Shown: positions 10,528 to 20,686, numbered from the stretch's first letter. The stretch: 64,000 bases of DNA from Caulobacteraceae bacterium PMMR1 (GCA_000733915.1 JPOM01000001.1:1612001-1676000); one strand, 5' to 3'. A program made the numbers and translations. Notes: a model not told the origin generated them from the sequence alone.

Positions 10528-10663
10528 GAGGCTCCTGGCGGGCGGGCTTATGGCTAAGCTAGGTGAGTGGCCTTAACACAACCTTTCCGCGCAGGTCTCG
10601 CCTCAGGAACAGATTGCGAACACGGGCTGGTCCGGCGCCCTATTCTGACGTTATGCTAGGTCG

Positions 10664-13160
10664 ATGGACGCCTTCGCGCCCCCTGCCCTGCTGCCCCCGC
10701 CTTCGATCAGTGGTTCGCCGGACGCGGCTGGACGCCCCGCATGCACCAGCTGGCGATGGTGCAGGCCGCGCAGGAGGGCCGCCACGCCCTGCTCATCGCG
10801 CCCACCGGCGGGGGCAAGACGCTGGCGGGCTTCCTTCCGAGCCTGGTGGAGCTGGCGGGGCGAGCGTCCGGCGAGGGCCCAGGCCTGCACACCCTCTACG
10901 TCTCGCCCTTGAAGGCTCTGGCGGTGGACGTGCAGCGCAATCTGCAGCGACCCATCGCCGAGATGGCCTTGCCCATCGCCGTCGAGACCCGGACGGGCGA
11001 CACCAACACCGGGAAGAAGGCGCGCCAGCGTCGCACCCCGCCTGACATCCTTCTGACCACGCCCGAGCAGCTGGCCCTGTTCTGCGCGTGGGAGGGCGCG
11101 CGGGAGTACTTCTCGACCCTGCGCTGCGTGGTGCTGGACGAGATCCACGCCCTGCACGCCTCCAAGCGCGGGGATCTCCTGAACCTCGCCCTCGCGCGGC
11201 TGCAGCGCTTCGCCCCTACAATGAGGCGCGTGGGCCTCTCCGCCACGGTGGACGAGCCCGAGCGCCTGCGCGCCTGGCTGGCCCCGGGGGGCGAGCCTGA
11301 GCGCGTCGCGCTGGTGCAGGGGCAGGACGGGGCCGCCCCATCGTGGAGGTGCTGACGCCGGGCGAGCGCACCCCCTGGGCCGGGCATCACGCCGGCCACG
11401 CCATGGCCGACCTCTACGACGCGATCCGGCGCGCCCGCACCTGTCTCGTCTTCGTCAATACCCGCTGGCAGGCGGAGTTCGCCTTTCAGGAGCTCTGGCG
11501 CATCAATGAGGACAACCTGCCCATCGCCCTGCATCACGGCAGCCTCGCCGCCGAGCAGCGCCGCCGGGTGGAGGCCGCCATGGGTCGGGGCGAGCTGCGG
11601 GCCGTCGTGTGCACCTCCACCCTGGACCTCGGCATCGACTGGGGCGACGTGGACCTCGTGGTGCAGCTCGCCGCGCCCAAAGGCTCCTCGCGCCTGGTGC
11701 AGCGGATCGGCCGCGCCAACCACCGCCTGGACGAGCCGTCGCGGGCGTTGCTGGTTCCCGCCAACCGCTTCGAGATGCTGGAGTGCGCCGCCGCCCGCGA
11801 GGCGGTGATGGAGAACGCCCTCGACGGCGACCCCGTGCATCCCGGCGCCCTGGACGCCCTCGCCCAGCACGTCATGGGGCTGGCGTGCTCGGAGCCGTTC
11901 GACGCGCTTCAGCTCTACGAGGAGATCACTTCCGCCGGCGCCTATCGCGACCTGAGCTGGGAGGACTTCGAGCGCGTCGTCGATTTCGTCTCCACAGGCG
12001 GCTATGCGCTGCGCGCCTACGACCGCTTCCGCCGCATCGTGAAGGGCCCGGACGGCCTCTGGCGCGTGCGCAACAAGGAGGTCGCCCAGCGCCACCGCAT
12101 GAACGCGGGCGCGATCGTGGGCGCAGGCGTCCTGGCCATCCGCGTCGGCAAGCCGGACCGCGCCAGCCCCGGGCGCAAGGTCGGAGAGGCCGAGGAGTGG
12201 TACTTCGAGCAGCTCTCGCCCGGCGACACGTTCCTTTTCGCGGGGCAAGTCTGGACCTTCCAGGGCATCCGCGGCGTCGACGCCCTGGTCACGCCGTCCA
12301 AGTCCGCCGACCCTAAGATCCCGAGCTGGGGAGGCTCGAAGTTTCCGCTCTCCACCTTCTTAGCGCGTCGCGTGCGCCGCATGATCAGCGATCCGTCGGA
12401 GTGGCGCGCGCTGCCGGCCGACGTGCAGGAGTGGCTCTCCATCCAGCAGGACAAGAGCCTGATCCCCGCCCCCGACGAGCTGCTGATCGAGACGTTCCCG
12501 CGCGGCAGGCGCAACTACCTCGTCTGCTACCCCTTCGAGGGGCGACTCGCGCACACGACTCTGGCGATGCTCCTGACCCGCAGGCTGGACCGGCTGGGCG
12601 TCGGCCCGCTGGGCTACGTCTGCAACGACTACGCCGTGACCATCTGGGCGATGCGTCCCCTGGGCGGCCTGGACCTCGACGCCCTCTTTGCGGAGGACAT
12701 GCTAGGCGACGACCTGGAGGCGTGGCTGGACGAGAGCTTCATGATGAAGCGCACCTTCCGCTCCTGCGCCGTCATCGCCGGGCTCATCGAGCGGCGCATG
12801 CCTGGACGGGAGAAGACCGGGCGGCAGGTCACCTTCTCCACCGACCTGATCTACGACGTGCTGCGCCGGCACGAGCCGGACCACCTGATGCTCCGCTGCG
12901 CGCGCGCAGACGCCGCAGCCGGCCTGCTGGACGTGGCGCGCCTGGGCGACCTACTGAGGCGCGTCCGCGGGCGGCTCCGCCACGCGGACCTGCCCCGCGT
13001 CTCGCCCCTCGCCGTGCCGATCCTGCTCGAGATCGGACGCGAACGCGTCAACGGGGAGGCTGGCGAGCTGGTGCTGGCCGAAACCGAGGCGGAGCTGGTG
13101 GCCGAGGCCCTCTGGGAAGAGGGCGCGGTGGACGATGTGGAGGCGGCGGGGCTCAGGTGA
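10664..13160 (+). pseudogene. Ligase-associated DEXH-box (Lhr-type) helicase, two one-base frame breaks
   Basis: ATP-dependent helicase of the Lhr-like group that occurs with an ATP-dependent DNA ligase, an exonuclease and PdeM in bacterial repair sets. Translation from ATG 10664 needs one added C in the CCCCC run at 10694-10698 to join LLPPAFDQWFAGRGW, and one added C in CCCC at 11336-11339 to join GAAPIVEVLTPGERTPW. With these, about 832 residues of full family length result. Motifs present: IAPTGGGKT (Walker A), DEIHALH (DEXH), SATVDEPERLR, TSTLDLGIDWGDVDLVVQ, QRIGRANHR (motif VI). Because both breaks are in C runs, the gene may be intact in the cell. Directly followed by pdeM. Confidence 0.85.
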
Positions 13161-13192
13161 GCGCAGTTGCAAGGCTTGAACCGGAGCGGCGG

Positions 13193-13930
13193 ATGACGCG
13201 CACGTCCTGCGGCTCCCTGTGGCTCGCCATCGCCGGCGCGCGTTGCGCCCTGACCTGCGCGGGCGCGCTCTGGTTGCCGGCCGCGCGGGCGCTCGTGGCG
13301 GGCGACCTCCATCTGGAAAAGGGGTCGGCCTATGCGGCCAAGGGCTCCCTCTTGCCCCCCTATGACACGCGGGAGACCCTGTCCGCGCTGGAGCGCGAGC
13401 TCGAGCGGCTCAAGCCCCGCACCCTTGTGTTGCTGGGCGACAGCTTCCACGACCCCCGCGCCCTGGCTCGCCTGCAGTCCGACGACGCTCTGCGCCTGGC
13501 CGCCCTGGCGAGGGGGCGCGACGTCGTCTGGGTGGAGGGCAACCACGACCGCAAGGGCGAGGCGACGGCGCTGGCGGCCCTCCCCGGCCTGGTTTGCGAC
13601 GAGGTCGAGATCGACGGCCTGACGCTCCGCCACGAGCCTCGCCCGGGGCCGCAGCCCGGCGAGGTCTCAGGCCACCTGCACCCGAGCGCCCGGGTGGTCA
13701 GCCGCGGCCGGGCGGTGCGCCGGCGCTGCTTCCTGACCGACGGGGAGCGACTGATCCTGCCGGCGTTCGGCGCCTATGCGGGCGGGCTGAACGCGCGCGA
13801 TGCGGCCTTCGCGGGCCTTTTCCGCAGCGCGCCGCTGGCCGCCGTGCTGGGGCGCGAGCGGGTCCGCGCCATCCCCTATGCCGCGCTCTGGGGCGACTCG
13901 ATATCGGACATCAGCCGCAGCCCGTCGTAG
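13193..13930 (+). CDS. pdeM: Ligase-associated DNA damage response endonuclease PdeM
   Basis: Calcineurin-like metallophosphoesterase found beside Lhr-type helicases and ATP-dependent ligases. 245 residues; metal-binding motifs GDLHLEKG, LLGDSFHD, GNHDRK and GHLHPS are all present. I chose ATG 13193, preceded by GGAGCGGCGG; a GTG at 13157 that overlaps the helicase stop as GTGA is an alternative and would add 12 residues. The 3' end overlaps the convergent MBL-hydrolase gene by about 55 bases. Confidence 0.88.
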   Translation: MTRTSCGSLWLAIAGARCALTCAGALWLPAARALVAGDLHLEKGSAYAAKGSLLPPYDTRETLSALERELERLKPRTLVLLGDSFHDPRALARLQSDDALRLAALARGRDVVWVEGNHDRKGEATALAALPGLVCDEVEIDGLTLRHEPRPGPQPGEVSGHLHPSARVVSRGRAVRRRCFLTDGERLILPAFGAYAGGLNARDAAFAGLFRSAPLAAVLGRERVRAIPYAALWGDSISDISRSPS

Positions 13931-14709
13931 GCCGGCTCCACCCCGGGCGGCAGGCTTCGGCGCAGCGTCGCGTAATCCAGGTCGATGTGCATGTTGGTGA
14001 GGATGGCGCGCGCCGGCCTCAGCGCCTGGATCCAGCCCAGGGCCTTGTCCAGGTGCGCGTGCGTCGGGTGCGGCGCGTAGCGCAGCGCGTCCACAATGAA
14101 GACGTCCAGGCCTTGAAGCTGCGCCATAGCGTCGGGCGGCAGCTCGACCACGTCGCTCGAATAGGCCACGTCGCCGAAGCGGTAGCCGACCGAGCGCACG
14201 CCCCCGTGGTCCTGGTCGAAGGTCACGACAGGGATCGCCCCGGAAGGCCCCTCGACCGACCAGGGCGTCCCGTGCGGCGGGAGGGTGCGGGCCTCGCAGA
14301 CCGCCGGATAGCCGCCCTCGCCCTCGAAGATGTAGCGGAAGCGCCGCCCGGCGAGGCTCTCGCGGCACGCCGGGTCCATCCAGCAGGCGATGGCCTTGCG
14401 CTGGCGCACGAAGAAGGCGCGGACGTCGTCCAGCCCGTGCGCCTGGTCGGCGTGGTCATGGGTCATGAGCACGGCGTCCAGCCGGCGCGCGCCCGCCGCG
14501 GCCATCTGCAGCCGGAACTCCGGGGAGGTGTCCACCACCACCGTCGTGGCCTGCGCCGCGTCCGCATAAGGGCTGCGCCGGACGAGCAGGCTGCAGCGCG
14601 AGCGGCGGTTCTTCGGCTCGGAGGGGTCGCACACGCCCCACGACCCGTCCGCCCGCGGCGCCCCGCCCGAGGACCCGCAGCCCAGGATGGTGATCTCGAG
14701 GGCGCTCAC
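13876..14709 (-). CDS. MBL-fold metallo-hydrolase (PhnP-like)
   Basis: 277 residues. N-terminal ITILGCGSSGGAPRADG, zinc motif THDHADQAHGLDD near residue 83, and a later SSDVVELPPDAM and NMHIDLDY segment mark a metallo-beta-lactamase fold hydrolase of the PhnP-like group that regularly follows tatD in alphaproteobacteria. The substrate is not known. Starts ATGA-overlapped with tatD, so it is the last gene of the rlpA-tmk-holB-tatD run. Its 3' end overlaps pdeM on the opposite strand. Confidence 0.87.
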   Translation of the reverse strand: MSALEITILGCGSSGGAPRADGSWGVCDPSEPKNRRSRCSLLVRRSPYADAAQATTVVVDTSPEFRLQMAAAGARRLDAVLMTHDHADQAHGLDDVRAFFVRQRKAIACWMDPACRESLAGRRFRYIFEGEGGYPAVCEARTLPPHGTPWSVEGPSGAIPVVTFDQDHGGVRSVGYRFGDVAYSSDVVELPPDAMAQLQGLDVFIVDALRYAPHPTHAHLDKALGWIQALRPARAILTNMHIDLDYATLRRSLPPGVEPAYDGLRLMSDIESPQSAA

Positions 14710-15485
14710 GGGCGGGGAATCCGGTCGAACAGGTTGAAGAAGGCGTCCGTGGTCCGCGCCTCCGCCTCCTCAGGCGACCAGCCGCGGATCTCCGCCAGCT
14801 TGGCCAGCACATGGCCGATATAGGCCGGCTCGTTGCGCCGCCCCCGATAGGGCGCAGGCGCGAGGTAGGGGCAGTCGGTCTCCACGATGATGCGGTCGTC
14901 GGGCATGTCGCGGATCACGGCCCGGACGTCCTCGGCGGCCTTGAAGGTGGCGATGCCGGAAACGGAGAACCACGCCCCCATGGCGGCGGCCTCCCGCGCC
15001 AACTCCGCCCCGCTGGTGTAGCAGTGCAGGAGTAGCTTGAACGGCCCCTCGGCATGGGCTTGCCGCAGCATGGCGGCCATATCCGCGTCCGCTTCGCGGG
15101 TGTGCACGACCAGCGGCAGTCCGGTCGCCCGCGCCGCGGCGATGTGCGCGGCGAAGACGCGGCGCTGCACGTCTCGCGGGCTGAGGTCGTAGTGGTAGTC
15201 GAGGCCGCACTCGCCGACGCCGACGACGCGCGGATCGGCGGCCAGGGCGATCAGCGGCTCGGCGGCGAGGTCGGGGTCCTCCTTGGCCTCGTGCGGATGG
15301 GTTCCCACCGTGCACCAGATATCCGGGTGGGCGTGGGCGATGGCCCGCACCGCCTCGAAGTTCGAGACCTTGTCGCAGATCGTGACCATAAGGCCGACGC
15401 CAGCCGAGCGCGCGCGGGCGATCACCTCGTCCCGGTCCTGCGCGAACTGGGGCGCGTGCAGGTTGACGTGGCTGTCGATCAGCAT
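14706..15485 (-). CDS. tatD: TatD family metal-dependent DNase
   Basis: 259-residue TIM-barrel amidohydrolase-like nuclease. It begins MLIDSHVNLHAPQFAQD with the metal site in a HxN/H-like form (HVNLH where HxH is commoner; seen in many TatD proteins). It continues with GVGECGLDYHYD, VVHTREADADM, HCYTSG and IVETDCPYLAP. Translationally coupled on both sides (overlaps holB stop and MBL start). Confidence 0.92.
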   Translation of the reverse strand: MLIDSHVNLHAPQFAQDRDEVIARARSAGVGLMVTICDKVSNFEAVRAIAHAHPDIWCTVGTHPHEAKEDPDLAAEPLIALAADPRVVGVGECGLDYHYDLSPRDVQRRVFAAHIAAARATGLPLVVHTREADADMAAMLRQAHAEGPFKLLLHCYTSGAELAREAAAMGAWFSVSGIATFKAAEDVRAVIRDMPDDRIIVETDCPYLAPAPYRGRRNEPAYIGHVLAKLAEIRGWSPEEAEARTTDAFFNLFDRIPRP

Positions 15486-16477
15486 GCGCGCGCCTCGACC
15501 TCCACCGTCTCGCGCAACAGCTTCATGGTGGTCCAGAAAACGTCGTTGCGGTCGAGGTTTACGGCCTCGGCCTGATCAAGCGTGTGCAGAAGCCTCTCCC
15601 GCGCCTCCGCCCAGCGCGCGGCGGCGAAGGTGCCGGGCCGGGCCAGGGCGCGGGCGCGGCAGCGGTCCGCCAGGCGCTCGATGAACAGGCGCAGGCGCGC
15701 GCCCGCCTCTTGGCCCCTGAAGGTGTCGGCGATGGCCTGGGCGCGGGCGGGATCGAAGCGCGGCAGGCTGTCGGCCAGCTCCGCGGCGGCCCGGTCCGCC
15801 TCCAGCGCGCCGGCCGCATGCAGGCGCAGCGCCCGGCCCGGGGCGCCCTCCGCCATCCCGGCCAGGCGGGCCGCGTCCGCCTCAGGCAGGGCGAGCTCGT
15901 CCTCGATGAAGGTCCGCAGCGCCTCCGCCGGCCAGGGCGCGAAGCCGAGCCGGCGGCAGCGGCTGCGGATGGTGGCCAGCAGCCTGCCCGGCGCATGGCT
16001 GACCAGGAGCAGAACGCCCCGGCCGGGCGGCTCCTCGAGGGTCTTCAGCAAGGCGTTGGCGGCGTTCAGGTTCAGGTCGTCCATCGCGTCCACGATGGCC
16101 ACCCGAAGGGGCGCGATTGCAGGCGACTTGGCGAAGAACTCCGGCAGGCGGCGCGCCTGATCTACCGTGATGTCGCGCTTAGTCCTGCCCCCGTCCGTCT
16201 CGCGTTCCAGCACCAGCAGGTCCGGGTGCGACTGGGCCGAGATCAGGCGCGAGACGGGATCGTCGGGGCTCACCTCCAGACTGTCCGCCGGTCCCTTGCC
16301 GCCGAGCAGCCGGCGCGCTGCGCGATAGGCGAAGCTGGCCTTGCCCACGCCCTCCGGCCCGGTGAGCAGCCAGGCGTGGTGCAGGCGCCCCCGCGCGACG
16401 GCGTCCAGCACCGCGCGGTCCTGATCGGCCACGCGCTGCAGCGGGCGGCCCTCGCGGGGGTGGGCGGGCGCCGTCAC
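15479..16477 (-). CDS. holB: DNA polymerase III subunit delta'
   Basis: Clamp-loader subunit. The likely start is the GTG at 16477, which overlaps the tmk stop as GTGA and gives VTAPAHPREGRPLQRVADQD; a longer ATG-started frame would add 32 poorly coding residues. 332 residues. The AAA+ P-loop is GPEGVGKASFAYRAA near residue 47, sensor-1 region LLKTLEEPPGRG with VSHAPGRLLATIRSRC. The usual alphaproteobacterial neighbour metG between holB and tatD is absent here. Confidence 0.92.
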   Translation of the reverse strand: MTAPAHPREGRPLQRVADQDRAVLDAVARGRLHHAWLLTGPEGVGKASFAYRAARRLLGGKGPADSLEVSPDDPVSRLISAQSHPDLLVLERETDGGRTKRDITVDQARRLPEFFAKSPAIAPLRVAIVDAMDDLNLNAANALLKTLEEPPGRGVLLLVSHAPGRLLATIRSRCRRLGFAPWPAEALRTFIEDELALPEADAARLAGMAEGAPGRALRLHAAGALEADRAAAELADSLPRFDPARAQAIADTFRGQEAGARLRLFIERLADRCRARALARPGTFAAARWAEARERLLHTLDQAEAVNLDRNDVFWTTMKLLRETVEVEARAC

Positions 16478-17118
16478 GCCGCGGGCTCGGGGACAGGCAG
16501 GCGGGCTTGCACCGCCGACCAGATCGCGGCCTCCACGGCCTCGGGCGAGCCTGAGGCGTCGATCATGACGCAACGCGCCGGCTCGGCGGCGGCCAGGGCG
16601 CGGAAGCCCTCGCGCAGGCGCTGGTGGAAGGCCAGCCCCTTGCCCTCGAAGCGCGCGTCCGCCCCGCCCCGGCCCGCCGCCCGCTCCAACCCCAGAGCAG
16701 GATCAAGATCGAACACGAGGGTCAGGTCGGGCCAGTCCGCGCCGACCACCGCCTGCTCCAGGGCCGCAATCAGGGCAGTGGAGCCGCCGCCCGCCGCTCC
16801 CTGGTAGGCGCGGGTGCTGTCGGCGAAGCGGTCGCTGATCACCCACGCCCCGCGGTCCAGAGCCGGGCGGATGGTGCGGGTCAGGTGGTCGTCCCGCGCC
16901 GCGTAGAGGATCAGGGTTTCCGCGGTCGCGGACCAGCGGTCGGCCTCGCCCTGGACCAGCAAGCGCCTCAGCGCTTCCGCGCCGGGCGAGCCGCCGGGCT
17001 CGCGCGTCGCCACGACCTGCAGCCCGCGCGCGCGCAGGCGATCGGCCAGACGGGCGGCCTGGGTGGACTTGCCCGCCCCCTCCCCGCCTTCGAAGCTGAT
17101 GAAGCGACCCCGCGTCAC
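16474..17118 (-). CDS. tmk: Thymidylate kinase
   Basis: Phosphorylates dTMP to dTDP. 214 residues with P-loop FEGGEGAGKSTQ near residue 9, TREPGGSPGAE, the DR(F/Y) motif in SDRFADSTRAYQG, and the lid region GRGGADARFEGKGLAFHQR. Overlaps the holB start (GTGA) and lies 40 bases after rlpA. Confidence 0.96.
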   Translation of the reverse strand: MTRGRFISFEGGEGAGKSTQAARLADRLRARGLQVVATREPGGSPGAEALRRLLVQGEADRWSATAETLILYAARDDHLTRTIRPALDRGAWVISDRFADSTRAYQGAAGGGSTALIAALEQAVVGADWPDLTLVFDLDPALGLERAAGRGGADARFEGKGLAFHQRLREGFRALAAAEPARCVMIDASGSPEAVEAAIWSAVQARLPVPEPAA

Positions 17119-17158
17119 CGGCCTCAGATCGGCCGGAACGGGCGCGGACGCAAGCGCG

Positions 17159-18142
17159 TCAGAAGGTGCGCACGCGTGCGTCGGGGAAGCCGGCCGCGGC
17201 GATGCGCGCCTGGGCCTCGCCGGCGCTCGCCCGGTCGAGCCAGGGGCCGACCAGCACGCGCCAGCCGCCGTCGGAGGGCGCCACCCGGGCGGCGCCGAGG
17301 GTGTTCAGCCGGGCGGCGGCGCGGCGCGCCTGCTCGGGATCGGCGAAGGCGCCGGCCTGCACCGCGAACCCGCGCGGCGTGGCCAGGCTCTGCACCGGCG
17401 GGCGGACTGCCGGGCGGACGGGCGGGCCGGCGGACGGCGCGCCCTCGACCCAGCTCATCGGATCGACCTCGGCGCTCCCGGGCGCGGCATAGGCGGCGGG
17501 AACGTAGGCGGCATCGAGCAGCTCGCTGCGCCGGACCTCATAGGGCGGCGGCGACCAGGGCTTGGGCGCGGAGCGCGCGATCTGGACCGGGGCGTCCAGC
17601 CCCTCCGGCGCGCGGCGCACGAACCGCACCCGGACCCGCGCCGTGCCCTTTTGGACAAAGCCGAGCGCCTCGGCCGCGGCGTGGGACAGGTCGATGATCC
17701 GCCCCTCGACGAAAGGCCCGCGGTCGTTGACCCGCACCTGCAGCGACCGCCCGTTCTCCAGATTGGTCACCTCCACGATGCAGGGCAGCGGGAGGGTCGT
17801 GTGCGCCGCGGAGATTCCATAGGTGTCGAAGATCTCGCCGGTGGCGGTCGCCTTGCCTTGGAAGCCCGGGCCGTACCAGGAGGCGATGCCGGTCGCGTCA
17901 TAGTCCGGCTGGTCGGCCGGAACATACCAGACGCCGTTCACCTGGTAGGGCTTGTCTGTGCCGCGCAGGCCCGGCGCGATGTAGGGCGCGCGCGCCTGAG
18001 GCGGAGGGGCGACCGGCCGGCGGGCGCGCGCCGCCGAGGGGTGGTATCCTTGGACCGGGGCGGGCGGCAGCGGCCGAACGCTTGCGCACGCGCCGAGCAG
18101 CAGCGCCACGACCCCGATCGCGCAAAGCTTGAAACGTCCCAC
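17159..18142 (-). CDS. rlpA: RlpA-like septal lipoprotein with SPOR domain
   Basis: 327 residues. Lipoprotein signal with lipobox LLGAC near residue 19, a proline-rich stretch, the double-psi beta-barrel RlpA domain (GIASWYGPGFQGKATATGE through VNDRGPF and RIIDLSHAAAEALG, about residues 85-175), a linker, then a C-terminal SPOR domain (FAVQAGAFADPEQARRAAARL, about 255-327) that binds denuded septal glycan. RlpA proteins act as lytic transglycosylases on naked glycan strands in some bacteria; activity here is by family. In many alphaproteobacteria a dacC/dacF-like carboxypeptidase separates rlpA from tmk; here it is missing. Confidence 0.92.
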   Translation of the reverse strand: MGRFKLCAIGVVALLLGACASVRPLPPAPVQGYHPSAARARRPVAPPPQARAPYIAPGLRGTDKPYQVNGVWYVPADQPDYDATGIASWYGPGFQGKATATGEIFDTYGISAAHTTLPLPCIVEVTNLENGRSLQVRVNDRGPFVEGRIIDLSHAAAEALGFVQKGTARVRVRFVRRAPEGLDAPVQIARSAPKPWSPPPYEVRRSELLDAAYVPAAYAAPGSAEVDPMSWVEGAPSAGPPVRPAVRPPVQSLATPRGFAVQAGAFADPEQARRAAARLNTLGAARVAPSDGGWRVLVGPWLDRASAGEAQARIAAAGFPDARVRTF

Positions 18143-18271
18143 CGCGCCTGTCTTTCTGACCAGCTTCGAGGGACACGGTAAGCGGAACCGCTCAAAACGC
18201 GGCTAAGAGAAGAGGTTAACGGCAGGTGTCCGGCGCGCGCCCAGGCGGATCGGTCGCGGGCGGCTCAGGCC

Positions 18272-18712
18272 TCACCAGACGCCGGTGTTGGGCATGGACG
18301 CCCAGGGTTCCGCCGGCGGCAGGGCCGCGCCCTTCTGCAGCAGCTCGATGGAGATGCCGTCGGGCGAGCGGACGAAGGCCATGCGACCGTCCCGCGGCGG
18401 CCGGTTGATCACCACCCCGCCCTCCGCCAGCCGCTGGCAGGCGGCGTAGATGTCGTCGACCGCATAGGCGAGGTGGCCGAAGTTGCGCCCGCCGCCGTAG
18501 GTCTCCGGGTCCCAGTTGTAGGTCAGCTCCACCAGCGGAGCCTGATCGCGCTGGGCGCGCTCCAGGTCGTCGGGCGCGCTCAGGAACACCAGAGTGAAGC
18601 GCCCGCCTTCGTTCTCGATCCGGCGGACCTCCACGAGGCCGAGCTTGGCGCCGTAAAAGTCGAGCGCGGCGTCCAGGTCGTGCACCCGCACCATGGTGTG
18701 GAGATACCTCAC
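18272..18712 (-). CDS. gloA: Lactoylglutathione lyase (glyoxalase I), VOC family
   Basis: 146 residues. Isomerises the glutathione-methylglyoxal hemithioacetal to S-lactoylglutathione. The four metal ligands expected in GloA are visible: His in YLHTMVRV, Glu in LVELTYNWD, His in [11 protein letters not shown], Glu in GISIELLQK. The [14 protein letters not shown] segment is typical of GloA rather than other VOC enzymes. The C-terminal 15 residues ([14 protein letters not shown]) are the usual tail for Caulobacterales-type proteins. Confidence 0.9.
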   Translation of the reverse strand: MRYLHTMVRVHDLDAALDFYGAKLGLVEVRRIENEGGRFTLVFLSAPDDLERAQRDQAPLVELTYNWDPETYGGGRNFGHLAYAVDDIYAACQRLAEGGVVINRPPRDGRMAFVRSPDGISIELLQKGAALPPAEPWASMPNTGVW

Positions 18713-18763
18713 GGAGACCCTCGATCGTCTGGGACAGGAAACGCCTGCACGTCCATGGGGAAC

Positions 18764-20686
18764 CTAGGCCACCGCTGCCGAGGGAGCCAGCAGGGGCGCA
18801 GCGTCGTCGAGGCCCTCTGCGTCCGGGTCCGCCTCGGGATCGCCGCCGCCGCGGGTCTGCTTGCGCCAGAGGGCGGCGTATTCGCCGTCGAGCGCCAGCA
18901 GGCTCGCGTGATCGCCCTGCTCCACGATGCGGCCGTCCTTCAACACCAGGATCAGATCGGCGTCGGCGACGGTGGAGAGGCGGTGCGCCACGACCAGGGT
19001 CGTGCGGCCGGCCTTGGCGCGGCGGAGCGTCGCCTGGATGGCGGCCTCGGTGCGGCTGTCCAGCGCAGAGGTCGCCTCGTCCAGGATCAGGAGCCGCGGG
19101 TCGGCCAGGAGCGCACGCGCCAGGCCCACGCGCTGGCGCTCGCCGCCGGAGAGCTTCAGCCCCCGCTCGCCGACCTTGGTCGCCAGTCCGTCTGGCAGCG
19201 CCTGGATGAAGCTGCCAAGTTCGGCCGCCTCCGCCGCGACCCAGACCTCCGCCTCCGTGGCCCCCGGTCGGGCGAAGGCGATGTTGGCGGCCAGGGTGTC
19301 GTTGAAGAGGGCCACGTCCTGCGGCACCAGGGCCACCGCCTGGCGCAAGGACGCCTGGCGAACGCGGGTCAAGGCCTGGCCGTCGAGGCGCACCTCCCCG
19401 GACTGGGGGTCGAGCAGTCGGAGCGCCAAGCGCACCATGGTGGTCTTGCCCGCGCCAGACGGGCCGACCAGCGCCACGGTCTGGCCCGGGGCGGCCCGGA
19501 AGCTGACCTTCGACAGGCCGGCCACGCGCGCCGAATGCCGAAACGACACCGCGTCGAAGACGAGCTCCGCGCCGCGGGCGTCCTGGCGGGCGGGCAGGTC
19601 GATCGCGTCGGGAGCGTCGGCGATGTCCGGCGCCTTGGCCGAGAGCTCCAGCATCGCCTCCATGTCGATCATCGATTGGCGCACCTCGCGATAGGCGAAG
19701 CCCAGGATGTTCAGGGGCTGGTAGAGCGAAACCAGGATCAGCACCGACGCGGTCACGTCGCCCGGGCCCATCCGCCCCGCCGCGGCCTCCGCGCCCGCCA
19801 GGATCGCCATGACCCCCAGGCCCAGGCTCATGACCAGGCCCTGGACGATGTTCAGCACCGCCAGCGAATTGTTGGCCAGCTCAGACGCGCGGCCGTAGAC
19901 CGCCAGCGCCCGGTCGTACTCGGCCGCGGCGCGGCGCTCGCCCCCGAAAGCCTTCACCGTCTCATAGTTCAAAAGGGCGTCCACCGCCCTGCCCGAGGCC
20001 TCGGAATCCGCCTCGTTCAGCACCCGCCGGTGGCCGATCCGCCAGTCGGAGATGGCGAAGGTCAGGGCGCCGTAGACGCCCACCGTCACCACCGCGGTCG
20101 CAGCGAAGCGCCAGTCGTAGGCCCGGGCCAGCACGCCAGCGGCGAACACCAGCTCCACCGCTGTCGGCACGAGGTTGAAGACCAGCACCCGGAGCAGGAA
20201 GTCCACGCTGCGCGCCCCCCGGTCGATGGTGCGCGCCAGCGAGCCCGTGCGCTTGGTCTGGTGGTAGTCGATGCTGAGCGACAGGGCGTGGGCGAAGGTC
20301 TCCGCCGCCGCGCGCCGCTGAGCCGCCTGGGCCACGGGGCCGAAGACGATGTCGCGCGCCTGGGGCGCGGCGGCGGCGATGAAGCGGATCAGGGCCCAGC
20401 CGGCCGCCAGGGCGGCGAAGCTGACGCTGAGCTGCACCGCGGCGTGATGCTTGCCGCCGAGCTCGTTCACCGCCCGGCCAAGGAGCAAGGGCGCGAGCAC
20501 GCCGGTGAACTTGCCGCCGAACGTCAGCACGAGCGCGAGCGTCAGGCGCCAGCCAAGACCGCGGGCGCCGGAGCGGGCGACCAGCCGGGCGAGGTCGCGC
20601 ATGGCCCGGCCGAGGCCCGCCTTGGCGGCCGGCGCCTCGCTCGCCTCGCGGGGACGGCGGGAGGGCGAGCTTGCGCGCACGCTCAT
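18764..20686 (-). CDS. Atm1/HMT1-type ABC exporter (permease-ATPase fusion)
   Basis: 640-residue half-transporter: about 30 cytoplasmic residues, six-helix membrane domain (residues ~45-350), ATPase domain (~385-615). ATPase motifs: Walker A VGPSGAGKTTMVRLAL, Q-loop ALVPQDVALF, signature LKLSGGERQRVGLARALL, Walker B LLILDEATSALDS, H-loop VVAHRLSTV. The membrane-domain stretch RTGSLARTIDRGARSVDFLLR is typical of Atm1-like exporters of glutathione-linked or heavy-metal compounds. Start overlaps the upstream lipoprotein stop (ATGA). Substrate is inferred. Confidence 0.88.
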   Translation of the reverse strand: MSVRASSPSRRPREASEAPAAKAGLGRAMRDLARLVARSGARGLGWRLTLALVLTFGGKFTGVLAPLLLGRAVNELGGKHHAAVQLSVSFAALAAGWALIRFIAAAAPQARDIVFGPVAQAAQRRAAAETFAHALSLSIDYHQTKRTGSLARTIDRGARSVDFLLRVLVFNLVPTAVELVFAAGVLARAYDWRFAATAVVTVGVYGALTFAISDWRIGHRRVLNEADSEASGRAVDALLNYETVKAFGGERRAAAEYDRALAVYGRASELANNSLAVLNIVQGLVMSLGLGVMAILAGAEAAAGRMGPGDVTASVLILVSLYQPLNILGFAYREVRQSMIDMEAMLELSAKAPDIADAPDAIDLPARQDARGAELVFDAVSFRHSARVAGLSKVSFRAAPGQTVALVGPSGAGKTTMVRLALRLLDPQSGEVRLDGQALTRVRQASLRQAVALVPQDVALFNDTLAANIAFARPGATEAEVWVAAEAAELGSFIQALPDGLATKVGERGLKLSGGERQRVGLARALLADPRLLILDEATSALDSRTEAAIQATLRRAKAGRTTLVVAHRLSTVADADLILVLKDGRIVEQGDHASLLALDGEYAALWRKQTRGGGDPEADPDAEGLDDAAPLLAPSAAVA

